Below the pieces are notes generated by a model. The model saw only the letters and a list, made by a program, of their open reading frames with translations. It was not told the origin of the DNA and searched no databases. A stretch of 64,000 bases of DNA from Thunnus maccoyii (taxonomy: Eukaryota; Chordata; Actinopteri; Scombriformes; Scombridae): assembly GCF_910596095.1 (NCBI RefSeq), contig NC_056539.1:7824501-7888500 (forward strand), given 5' to 3'. Both the position numbers and the translations under genes were made by a program. Positions 13,989 to 24,447 of this stretch are shown one piece after another. Numbering within the stretch: the first letter of the stretch is position 1; every line of letters starts with the position of its first letter.

Positions 13989-14648
13989 ATGGACACATGC
14001 GCCTGCGCTTTGGAGCTGCTGGGGATGCTGGTCTATGTTGGAGCGTGGCTGTGCGCTTTAGCCACCACTATCTTACCACAGTGGCTGACCATGTCCACTG
14101 CGCTGCTGCCCATAGAGAGTTACGAGCTGGGCCTGTGGGAGACTTGCGTGGTGCAGGATGTCGGGGGTATGGAGTGCAGAACATATGATAGCCTGCTGGG
14201 CCTTTCCAGTGACCTCAAGCTGGCCCGCATCCTCATGTGCGCCTCCCTCGTCGTGGGTTTGCTGGGAATCCTGGTGGCTATACCTGGACTTTACTTGATC
14301 AACAGCTGTAAGGAGCAGGGAACCTATCGAACCAAGAGGACTTTAACCATCCTGGGAGGGGTGCTGGGAATGGTCTCCGGAGTGTTGTGTCTGATCCCTG
14401 TGTCCTATATGGCCCATTTAGCCGTGATACATTTCTTTGATGAAACAGTACCTGAAGTAGTGCCACGATGGGAGTTTGGAGATGCTTTGTTCTGCGGCTG
14501 GGCAGGAGGATTTCTGCTCATAGTGGCCGGGCTCCTCCTGGTCACCTCTTGCTTATGTTCACAGGTGGAGCCGCAGCCTGTGCTGCAGCGGCGGTACCAG
14601 GTGATGAGTACTGATGTTTCCTTCAGGAAGCGGTCAGAGTATGTTTAA
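13989..14648 (+). CDS. Claudin, CLDN22/CLDN24-like, single exon
   Basis: A tight-junction tetraspan of 219 residues. The start is the ATG at 13,989 (context GAGATGG); the upstream GTG frame would only add the GA-repeat peptide. Four membrane segments are visible, at about residues 9-29, 81-103, 118-140 and 165-188. The first extracellular loop carries the claudin signature: W in LPQWL, then GLW, then two Cys nine residues apart (CVVQDVGGMEC). The C-terminus ends EYV, a class of PDZ ligand used to bind ZO proteins. The GLWETC-VQ, RILMC and VPRWEFGDALF segments resemble human CLDN22/CLDN24. That pair lies beside WWC2 in human, whereas here the gene is beside wwc3. The orthologue name in fish nomenclature is uncertain. 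Confidence 0.93.
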   Translation: MDTCACALELLGMLVYVGAWLCALATTILPQWLTMSTALLPIESYELGLWETCVVQDVGGMECRTYDSLLGLSSDLKLARILMCASLVVGLLGILVAIPGLYLINSCKEQGTYRTKRTLTILGGVLGMVSGVLCLIPVSYMAHLAVIHFFDETVPEVVPRWEFGDALFCGWAGGFLLIVAGLLLVTSCLCSQVEPQPVLQRRYQVMSTDVSFRKRSEYV

Positions 14649-17600
14649 GGTGCCAAATCATGAAAGAATGACGCGTATAGAGACTGACAACACAACACAA
14701 TCATCTGTAGAGCTGCACTTCAAACTGCTTATAAAACAATGTCAATAACTGGTTTTATATCAAAGACGACATTCTGTATAAGAGTTGCTTCATCACTTGT
14801 GGAAAAAAAAAGAATTGTGTTAAAATGCATGAATATTTGTTTGTAAAACTCAATCAATCAATCAACCTGCACAATCCAACAGTATATTTGAAGAGAACCT
14901 GCTGTGACCAGTAAAAATTAATATTTTTTTGAAGATATGTTTTATAAAATGCTTTATATTCCTTATTCTGGGATTAAGGGCTTCAGGATCTTTCTCTTAT
15001 CAATGCCAACAAAAAATACTATTTCATAAAGTCTGTTTTACACGACACTTTAGCTTTTAAAATGCTGTGATTGTACATTATTCAGAGTACTAAAAATATA
15101 GAGATGACTTCCTGAAGCACAAATGATTGTGTGCCTGCTTATTTTTGTTTATGTGCTGCATTGTGTGGCACAATCAGATGATTCACATAAAGAATTATAT
15201 TGAATTTCTGTTGAAAAATTGTCTCTTGTCAGTTTCTTGCTCTGCACCGATTGAGCCAGCAAATCACATTTCTTCTGTATTGGAAAATGCTGAATATGAT
15301 TATTTATTTTTCAGAGGACCTGTGACGTGAATCTGTATGAAACACAAACTATGTTTGTCTCCAGTTAGGTCAGAGGTGGAAACATGGCTGCTCTTTTGCC
15401 TGTCCATTAGTCACATAAACCCGCAACCTATTTTGGTCTGAAGCGGTCCCTGGTCGCCCTCAAACCAGACGACAAGCTGAGCAGTGAAACTGAAAACAGC
15501 CGTCTTGGTTCGTCAGGTGTGTCTGCGGCGGTGGAAACACAGCTTGAGACTAATTCCATCAGATTTCCTGGTCACTCGCTGAGCTAAGCTGTGTTTAATG
15601 AATGCTTTAATGGGCAGCGTGTACTGTGAAGAATGTAGAACAGGTTGCCCTTACGGCTCCTGCTTTGACATAATTACACAAATTTGCTAAGGTCAGAGGC
15701 CGCCGCCGCTCTCTTAACTCCAAAACTTCTGTCTTTATCATTTACGTACACACAGGTACGGTGATGCAGATGTGTTACTGCATCGACTTCTCAGGGAGGA
15801 TCCTACTGATGGTACTTTTTGTGTAGTCAGCTCTTACAGGATGAAGTTAATGAGAGATAATGAAGTACACCTTGCCTGAGGGGCCCGAGACATGACAGAC
15901 TTTACTTCTGAGGATAAAAAAGAGGCTAACAGTGGTTCTGTCAGGCCTCACAGAACCAGCGAGCAGGGAGCGGATTGAGAGGCACCCTCCTATCCTCTGA
16001 CGCCATGCAAGCTGCAGGGAGGGCCTGGTGTCTCCCAGTGTGAGGGCAGCTATCAGCAGGGAGGCAGTAAAAACAACTACAGAGATGTTCTTTTTGATTA
16101 TCGTAAAGACTCCAAGGGCTGCGGGGCCGGGCAGTGCAGCTACACTCAAAGGAAATGGCATGTTCTCTTCTCATGAAGAATTATTTTAAATACATCCGAT
16201 TGCAAACAAACAAAACCGCCCCCGAAGGGGTTGATAAGCAAATTGCTCAGAATATTTCATCAACATTTTGCTCAGTTTACTTATTATCTTAAGAGACGAC
16301 TGAGTGTAATATAATTCTCTATTCTGTTCAGATGGAGATAAAGATCATCCAAGCTTGAGTTCAAACTTTGATAAGATATGATAATAAGTGCAGGTTAGAT
16401 ATTGCAGTTTTGTGAAATTGGTCTTCCACAGTTCAACACATCCATAAAAGAGCTTAAATAATCATGATAATGTTCCAACACCCTCACAATTCACTTTAGG
16501 TTAACCCCCATCTCCTATCCATCTTATCTGACAGTCAAAGGATGAGAACAGAGTTATATGTCATTCACATATATCATACATGCTCTGATTATTGATGATT
16601 ATTGACTTTACTTGTAAAATGTGCCAGTAAACCTGACAGTAAACTACCTTTTTCCAAGGTAGACTACATGAAAGATCAAGATGGTTTCAACTGAACGCAA
16701 TGGAAGAAGTATTCATATGCTTTCTGTCCTGCATTCAAAATCATACGTCAGTGAAAGTACAAACATATTATCATCAAAATGTACTTAACATATTAAAAGT
16801 ATAAGGGTTCACTCTTCTGAAAAAAGATACATCTGAGGGGTTGTGAGATGATTAATGAGGTTGGAAAGAAGAAGAAGAAAAAAAAAAAGTTCTGATACAT
16901 AAATTGTACTCAGTGTTTTGAAGTCTTTTCAAATATTTGCTTTTTTGTGGAATATTGGATCATTTTTATCTGCGTGGGCCTCAAACAATTAATTAAATTA
17001 ACCTGTTAAATGACACTGTCCCACTCTGACTTTTTGGTTGTAAAATTTAAAGAGTTGTCTTTCAAATGAAGGGTTGAAGAACAGTAACCTTTATATTTTG
17101 GGTATTTGGGTATTTATAGTATTTGGGTAAGTAGCACAAAACAGAAATACTCTAGTTCAAGCACCTCAAAAGTAACTTTGATAGCACTGTCTGTAATAAC
17201 TTTTATCTGATATTGATCACTGGGAATATTTGCGGAAATTTCAGAGGAAGTTCATCTTCCTGCAGCTTTGAGTAAACTGTAATTAAAACGTCATCAGCTG
17301 AACTAAAACGCCATCTTTGCGAACCTGCTGTTGGCTTTTGGCAACACATCCTGACGCCTTTTCATGTTACTGATCACCTCTCTATCTTAAAACCTTCACC
17401 CCCTCCATTATAGCTGATAGAGATGATGAGTTAGCATAACAGATAAGATAAAACATAACCAGCTCAGGGTATTATGTCAGACTTATCTACAGAGGGGAAT
17501 GTGCAAGTGCAGTGGGAAGGAGTTCAGACAAGAGAGGAGATGGAAGATAAATTATCTAAATATTTTTCCAAAATTTCTTATCGGGAGGAATGTTTCCCCA

Positions 17601-17825
17601 TAACATTTAGTTATATTCAATCAGTGGTTCTCCTGTTTTAGATTACTGACACCAAATAAGCAGTTTTTGTGTGTCCGTGATAATAGACCTCACCACCTTC
17701 CTGAAGTGGTCTGAGCAGGTCTACCATTCATCCACTTGTGGGACTTGTGTTTTTGACAGAGAGCAGTGCTCAGCTGAAGAGGGCCTTTTGTTCTATTGCA
17801 GCTACCCGCCTCCAGAGAGGTGCAC

Positions 17826-17857
17826 TGTGTGTGTGTGTGTGCGTGTGTGTGTGTGTG
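17826..17857. repeat. (TG)n microsatellite with one CG interruption
   Basis: A TG run broken once by GCG, between the two claudins, embedded in GC-richer DNA. Confidence 0.95.
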
Positions 17858-18993
17858 CCTTCCCTGGCAACAATCACTACTGTGAGGCGGCCCCCTCTCC
17901 ATACTCACATGCCTGCTCTCGTCAGCCTCCTACCCAGGTCACATGAGCAGGGCCCCCACTCCAACCTGACCTGCTCAGATCCCTCCTCACATGAGGCCCG
18001 TTAGGAGCCCACACCTTGGCATGTCATGTCACCTCCCCCGGCCTGTGTGGCAATTATGCTGAGTCACTACAGGAACGCTCAGGTCTCTCTTTCAGACTGC
18101 TCTGTTGGAGAGATAATGACTGGAGAGATAAAGTTTATGACAATATCTGTCTTTGACCTCTGGCAGCTTCAGTCCAATATATCTGTGTTCACTTAACAGG
18201 AACAATAAAGTTAATATAGAATCCAGCTGGCATGCTGTTATCTCTACATTTAATGAGGAACTTGACTGAAGGGACCCATATCATAAAGTCCATTATTTAA
18301 ATGGATAAAATCAATATTTTTTATATCACCAGTGATTCATATGATTACTTGTATGTGAAAGGTGCCTGCAATCACACCACACTGCAATTTATAACATATC
18401 TCAGCTCGCTCTTGTGGTTTTATGACCTGCAACTTTACTGTTTTGGTTGACAGCTCCACTGGCAGCTGTGGTTGAAATTTAAAGTGAACAGTGAGTCTGT
18501 CAGAGCTTGAAATGTTAAACTCTGATTCTCACTGTTGGCTGCATCAGAACTCAGTTAAAGGCAAAAGGTGATTGAATATTGGGATTACATTTGCCAGGTG
18601 ACCAGAAACACGACTCCAAATCAAAGCTAATGTTGCTCCATATTTGCTGGAATTGTAAATTAGCAACTGTTTGCTAACATGTTCACCATATCAACTTAAA
18701 GATCCCATCCAGAAATGATGTAAGATGTAACCCCTTAAACTGAGATTTAAAGTTCATAAACTTAAATTTTATGTTTAAATGAAGGAATGGTCTTCATTTG
18801 TGCTCTAGATGCAGTTATAAACTCTCCGACCAAGTTTTATGTACCAGTCATGGGTTTTTTTGTCATGTGGAGGACATGTCAGGGTTTTGATATTGCAATA
18901 GACTCAAATCAATCAATGCTTTTTCAAATGTGAATAAGATTATTAAATAAGAATCTTCACGTTTTTTTTAAGTACTAGTAGTTTAAATCACTT

Positions 18994-18999
18994 TTTATT
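18994..18999 (-). promoter_or_regulatory. Candidate polyadenylation signal of the claudin-34-like gene
   Basis: TTTATT on the + strand gives AATAAA on the - strand, about 300 nt past the stop codon. It is the nearest canonical signal I found downstream of the gene; no transcript end supports it yet. Confidence 0.4.
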
Positions 19000-19295
19000 T
19001 TTCAGATTGTGGTCCAGTGACAATGAATTCTTGATTGTTGTTCTGGATAATGTTTTTTCCTGTGGCATCCTGGATCAATGTACACAGTGTTTCTGGTAAT
19101 ATAACATGATGACAATTGTTCTGCCATATAAACTCAAAGGTCCCAAGGTCAACAACAGATGTTTTGACTCTGCAGCACTGAGTTTAAATGTGACTTCTCA
19201 CTCTGACATCTGAACGAGTCACTTTTCTATGAATGAAAATTATGAAAACGTGAGATTTTAAGTCAATAAGTTGTTCTTGCCGTTGTGTTTTGCTA

Positions 19296-20036
19296 TCATG
19301 AGACTTCCTCGATGTAGAAGGCAGGATTATCTATGCCCCGGCTTTCTCCGTTTGGCAACTCAAATTTCTGTGACAGGGCTCCACTGAATGGGTCCCTGGT
19401 GCCTCTGGGGGCCTCTGACCTCAGGGTCTCCCAGACGTACTGGTAGCAGAGAAAAAACAGCCCGCTGATGATGATCAGGATGGAGGCAAAGATGCCCACT
19501 CCGATGGCCGTGCCCACTTGCTGCTTGACGGGAGCTGTGGGGAGGTAGAACTCTGGAGTAAAGTCTATGGTGCTGTTGTTCAGCACAGAGTTCATGTTCC
19601 ACGCCAGCGGCACCAAGCAGATCGTCCCTGTGAGCACATACAGGGTCCCTGCCAGCACGAAGACCAGCCGGATGTTCCTACGATTCTGCACAGAGAAGTA
19701 AGCGATCCTCATGGCTACTGCAGCACTGATGTTCCCCGCCATGCCGCAGATCACCGCCAGCAGCATCAGCACCTGAGCCACAGGGATCTCTGCCGGAACA
19801 AAGGGGTCCGAGATGCTGATGCTCTGACAGTTCTCTATTTTGGGAAGGGCGTGGCTGTAGAAACACACCCTCCAGATACCCACCCAGGCCACGCCCGAGG
19901 TGATGACAGACATGTCGGCCACGTGCCACAGACGCCACTCATTCATGCCAGTCGTGGTCATGATGAGGATCCATGCCAGGACTCCTGCCAGCAGGCTGAG
20001 GAACTGCCAGTGGGCTGTGTGAGCCAGGTACATCAT
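19296..20036 (-). CDS. cldn34: Claudin-34-like protein, single exon
   Basis: A 246-residue tetraspan. The frame is open back to a GTG at 20,051; the first ATG is 20,036-20,034, directly followed by a second ATG. Membrane segments lie near residues 9-29, 88-110, 124-146 and 182-205. The first extracellular loop has the variant claudin signature NEWRLWH, then GIW, then two Cys eleven residues apart (CFYSHALPKIENC), wider than in classical claudins. The second loop contains overlapping N-glycosylation motifs (NNST). The tail ends EEVS rather than the usual YV. This divergence and the position between SHROOM2 and WWC3 match human CLDN34. It shares little with the neighbouring claudin, so the two are not a recent tandem duplication. 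Confidence 0.9.
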   Translation of the reverse strand: MMYLAHTAHWQFLSLLAGVLAWILIMTTTGMNEWRLWHVADMSVITSGVAWVGIWRVCFYSHALPKIENCQSISISDPFVPAEIPVAQVLMLLAVICGMAGNISAAVAMRIAYFSVQNRRNIRLVFVLAGTLYVLTGTICLVPLAWNMNSVLNNSTIDFTPEFYLPTAPVKQQVGTAIGVGIFASILIIISGLFFLCYQYVWETLRSEAPRGTRDPFSGALSQKFELPNGESRGIDNPAFYIEEVS

Positions 20037-22022
20037 CCTGCCCCGTGTCACTGCTAATGCTCTGAGAGACGGATCTCTGAGTCACACGTTGTTGAGTTCA
20101 CATCCATCACTCCTGCTGAATACAAAAATATTCAGCTGTGTTACAGAAGCTCAAACTCAGAAGCTCACTGTGTGTTTCATAGATCCGCATTTACATCCTG
20201 GTTTACGCTCAGATCTGTAAACACAGTGTACTGATCACAATACACTGGAGACATTATGAGATGGGGATGGGGGGTCTATGGGGATCAGTAGTTTGTGCCA
20301 AATGTATGCTGGGATTCACCTCAGAGAGACCCTTTAAAGGGTCAGTTCACTAAAATATATATTTTTTAAATTACACATTTGAATTAAATATTTTTTTTAT
20401 TATTATTATTTTTCCTGACACATTTGGTTTTTCTTTTCCTCTTCTCAATCACAAGTTCAAATCAGGTTTAGGAGTGCTGTAACTTATATCTTTACATTGT
20501 TGTATGCAATAAAACAATAAATCAAACAACCCCCCCGTCTTGACAGACACATTACAGACCTTGACAGTGAGGTCTGTGATAATCCACCGTCAGCAGTTGT
20601 CATTGGAACAACTTCCTACTGAAGAAATGCATAAAACGTGAACTGACCCTTTAAAGAGTATTAACTGCAGCAGGTAAATAAAATGTGTGAGTAAAATGCT
20701 GATATTGTGTGAAAAACAGACATGAAAACAAAACATTTTTACTGGTGGTTAGTGTGGATCATGTTCTTTTTTTGTGAAGATATCAGGCCTTTTTCACAGA
20801 GGACATTTTAACATGTCACAGTAGGAAAAAGCACAAGTGTAGATAATAAAATTAATGATGGCTGAATTCTATTTAACTGCTTCAGTCTCAGGGTCCTGGT
20901 GTTACACATGCTGGCTCACTGTCACACTGTCATGATTTACTGAGACACTTGAAAAGAACAGAGCCCTCGTTAATGTTATTAGTAACACCTGTGTTTTCTC
21001 TGCTGTGACAAGTTAAAACGTTCTCTGTGAAAAAGGCCTGTTATCGTCACAGCACATGCGCTACATTAACCAGTATATATATATTCATATATAGTACTGT
21101 ACATTTACTGATGTTTACCTGCATATTTACAATAACAATAATAAGATTCTTATACACTCATCTTATCTTGAAATATTCAGTGCATGTACATTCTGAAATA
21201 CTCAGCAAGTAAAGGTAAGTTGTACATATACTGTAAGAATCTTCAACTAGATTAATAGAAGGATAGATGGATAACATTACATCAATAAATATCCTGATTA
21301 TTACAGTGGAAGAGAAACTTGGACGACGGAAAGATCGTTTTTCAAATGCTTCCATTTTTCACACAAAATCTGCTTTTAATCCATGCTTTTCTTTTTCTCT
21401 GTTACACAAAGTTGTCAGACATCATAGACTCTGAGTGATCTGAATATTGCAGCTATCATACATAAGTTTCTCCTAAATTATCTATTGTACACAGTACATT
21501 ACATCTACAAATCATTACGGTGAAGAATCACCTTTTGAAGTTTTGGAAAAAACAGTCAGGATGAAAATTCAATTGTTCATCAGTTAGAAATAGAATAAAT
21601 CTCTTTAGTTGCTGTTGAGTTGGATTGAAAGCTTGTTTTTGAGTAGCTGCAGGTAGTTAGTTTGAGCACTGATGTGGTTAATGATTGTCCATTTAAATAT
21701 TTCCAGGTAAGTGAGGAAATAAAGCAATCCGCTAACACATTTTATCCTTTTTACTCACCTCGATGATCAAGTTCAGTTTTGTTTCTCCTCAGTATAAACT
21801 GAATACTTCCACAGATGCTGAAACAACTTGATAGTCTGCATTTTGCTTAAGCTACTTTACAGGAGGGCTGGCTGTAAAGATATTCCTCGTCATGTCAAAG
21901 TCTTTATCTTCCACACTATCAGTAGAGAGGAGGGAGTGTTGTAGTTAATGAATGACACTTCAGAATGAGCTGATCACCAGAAAGAAATCAATCAGACACC
22001 ACTGCCTGTTTTCAGCAGACTC
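20037..22022. other. Intergenic region between the claudin-34-like gene and the shroom2 3' end
   Basis: It contains a MITE (20,332-20,656) and AT-rich DNA with TATATA runs near 21,070. No ORF here resembles a protein. The proximal part must include the promoter of the claudin-34-like gene, which has no clear TATA box. Confidence 0.55.
20332..20656. mobile_element. MITE with TTAA-type ends
   Basis: Terminal inverted repeats CTTTAAAGGGTCAGTTCAC (20,332-20,350) and its exact reverse complement (20,638-20,656) bound about 325 bp of non-coding DNA. Each end contains TTAA followed inward by AGGGTCAGTTCAC. That fits a TTAA target duplication, as made by piggyBac- or Kolobok-type transposases. The superfamily is inferred. 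Confidence 0.8.
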
Positions 22023-22028
22023 TTTATT
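22023..22028 (-). promoter_or_regulatory. shroom2: Polyadenylation signal, probable 3' end of shroom2
   Basis: TTTATT on the + strand is AATAAA on the gene strand, 1.3 kb beyond the shroom2 stop. The stretch 22,029-23,352 would then be the 3'UTR; it has no gene-like ORF. The cleavage site would be near 22,005. Confidence 0.6.
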
Positions 22029-23352
22029 TGATATAAAGTAGCACAGCTGATAAAGTGTTAAGAGTCAGGCTGTAGCAGTGCATGAAGCGTGTAAAACTGT
22101 AACATACTCAAATGTGCAGAACAAACAGGCTTTACATTTGGGAGACAGATTTAATCCCTAAAGTCTGGAATTTAAACATTTGATAAGACTGACGTTCAAG
22201 CTGGTCAAAATGCTTTGGAATGATTTTTCTTCCATTTTTGTTTGCAAAATGATCAACCTGAACAATTTTTTAGTGTTGAAATTAAACTAGAAGTCAAGTA
22301 ACGACTGTGGTAACTATGCATTCGACATCTTCACCGTGAGTAACAATACACAGTAAAGTAATGAGACCCCTATACAAAACACAACAACACTTGGTCAACT
22401 TATATGTGGCCACGTCATAATCTAAATAAGATGTTCTGGCTGTGAGTGAATAAAACAGAACAGAACTGGCAAAAGTGGATTAAAGAGCGGACAGTGTTTG
22501 CAGTGACATGGGTGACTCCCAGGCACTTCAAATGTGGATTTCACTTGAGCCAAAAGTCTGAATGTGAAGTGCTTCTTCTGTGTAGAGAAGTTGAACAAGT
22601 GCTCTTAAAAATGACCAGAATCTGCACACTCTTCTCTACAACCTTCCAACTTCACCTCACATTTATCACAGTTAAGTTTAATGCAGAAGAAAAAAAGCTT
22701 CTTCAGTGATAAAAGCAAGGACACAAAAGTCTTTGTAAAAGGCCACTAGTTCATACATTAATGTTAACCAAAACAGCCTCGTATTTGCTGAAATATTTGG
22801 CCAGATTTTCAAATGATGTGAAACGTGAACAGGGTTTCAGAGTGTGAAATTGTTTAAACATAAAAACATGATAAATACTCCTAGTTGCTCAGCGTTTTAA
22901 CACACATCAGGTAGCATGGCAGCTCAAATCAGTTGAAGATAAAATACTGTCCCCTCCTGCACGGATTCAAACGGCTACAATAAATTACTAAAAAAAAAAA
23001 AAAACAAACATTAAAATAAAAACAAAGCAAAAAATGGCATTAAAGACATTAGATACAGTGGTTGTTTGATGCCAGGAAAAGCAGCATCTTTCACAGAGGA
23101 GTTACTTCTGGATACTGTCAGTCCGGTGTAGAAGATGTGAAGTAGTAGGACGTGCTCGGCTCTGTGTGACACTGAAGTGAAAAATGACAAAAAGTTCAAC
23201 AGTCTTCATGGATCCAAACAGGCCATTTGTCTCTAGATTCTCATCTCTGTCTCCCTCTGCTGGACACAGGGCTCAACTGCAACTAGCACAATAACTAGCC
23301 TTAATCATTCAAGAGTTTGGGCTGTTTCAAACACAAACAGCATGCAGCTTCT

Positions 23353-24447
23353 TCAAAAGGACAACCTTTGTTCTATCGGCAGACTGTCCATCAGACACTT
23401 GAGCTGCTCCTCGCCCAGTTTGATTTTGTCCTCGAGCTTGCGCTGCTCAATGATGAGCGCAGACTTCATCTTGACAAAGTGCTCGTAGTCTGTAAGGCTG
23501 TCCTCCTGCAGGTAGTTGGCAAGAATATCAAAAACCACACGCTCCCGGCGGTCCAGGTTCTCCTTCAGCTCCTTTGCATCCTCATGCTGTCGGATCAACA
23601 ACTTTCTCTTCTCAATCAATGTGCGCTGGAGAATAAAAAACAAACAAAACAAAACATCAGGATTTGAGAAGATATACAAAGTTTTCTCTGCTGGAGTGAG
23701 CAAACATTAAAGGACTGTTTACTAGCTATCTGTTTACATTTACTCACCCTCTCCTCAGGAGTAGCATCCTCCTCCAGACTGTTGAGGGCGTTCTCCACTC
23801 TGGCCAGACGGCCTGACAGGGACAGCAGCAGGCTTACCACCTTGTCCAGGTCCCCGACAAACATCCTGAACTTATCCAGCTCGTTGGGTTTGCAGACCTG
23901 CTGGACTCTGGCCTCCACCTCGTCTCCCAGAGCGTTGTTGTCCAGGACGTCCTCCTGAAGACTCTCCCTGGCTTCCCGCAACACCTGGAGCTTCTTGCTA
24001 AGGCTGTCAATCAGCTCTTGCTGCAAATGAGTATGAAAATATAATCAGTTTTATTAAGGGGAAGACATATAATAAACTGTGATCCTACATGAATTAAGAT
24101 TTTTGCAGAAGGTGGGTGAAAACAAAAGCTCTCAGGCTTAAATGGAGGAGGTTTTTATCAAATCTTCACTCCAAGATTTCCCTTTTAGTTTTACTTTTTA
24201 GTTCTTTCGAGAACGAGCACTTCCTAGTTTTGTTATCATATGAATTCTAAAGATCAATGGGCTCTAAGTCTAGGGTACCTTCTTGTTGGCCAAATCAATG
24301 TCCAGTTCGTCTTCAGAGTCCTTCTCCTCCTCCTGCTCTTGCATGTCCTTCATCTTGATGAGGAGCTCAGCTTTGGGAGCAGAAGTGCTGTAATATGTAG
24401 AGCTGGTCACCATGGTGACAGCGGCCGCCATGCTGTCCTCCTTTTCC
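23353..24447 (-). CDS. shroom2: shroom2 exons 8-10, ASD2 (ROCK-binding) core
   Basis: Exon 8 (24,279-24,447) encodes the [19 protein letters not shown] segment and an acidic stretch. Exons 9 (23,748-24,020) and 10 (23,353-23,625) are each exactly 91 codons and encode the coiled-coil ASD2, including [46 protein letters not shown] and a terminal [11 protein letters not shown]. These are the most conserved Shroom-family sequences. The exon 8 donor is GTACCC, weaker than the others. The stop TGA is at 23,355-23,353. Confidence 0.96.

Larger units (their letters stand above)
14649..19295. other. Intergenic region between convergent claudins, GATA-motif rich
   Basis: No gene is seen. The first few hundred bases must hold the 3'UTR of the upstream claudin, but I found no canonical AATAAA. 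From 16,232 to 18,130 there are at least fifteen WGATAR-type words on the two strands. A TG microsatellite lies at 17,826-17,857 and a TGCTGAGTCAC (MARE/AP-1 type) site at 18,057-18,067. Confidence 0.55.

Noticed and set aside
17738-18004. Overlapping frames through the TG microsatellite between the claudins
   Set aside because: The frames are kept open by the Val/Cys repeat translation of (TG)n; not a gene.
19518-20057. 179-codon + strand frame opposite the claudin-34-like gene
   Set aside because: Exact antisense shadow of a recognised claudin; its His/Gln-rich composition comes from the complementary codons.
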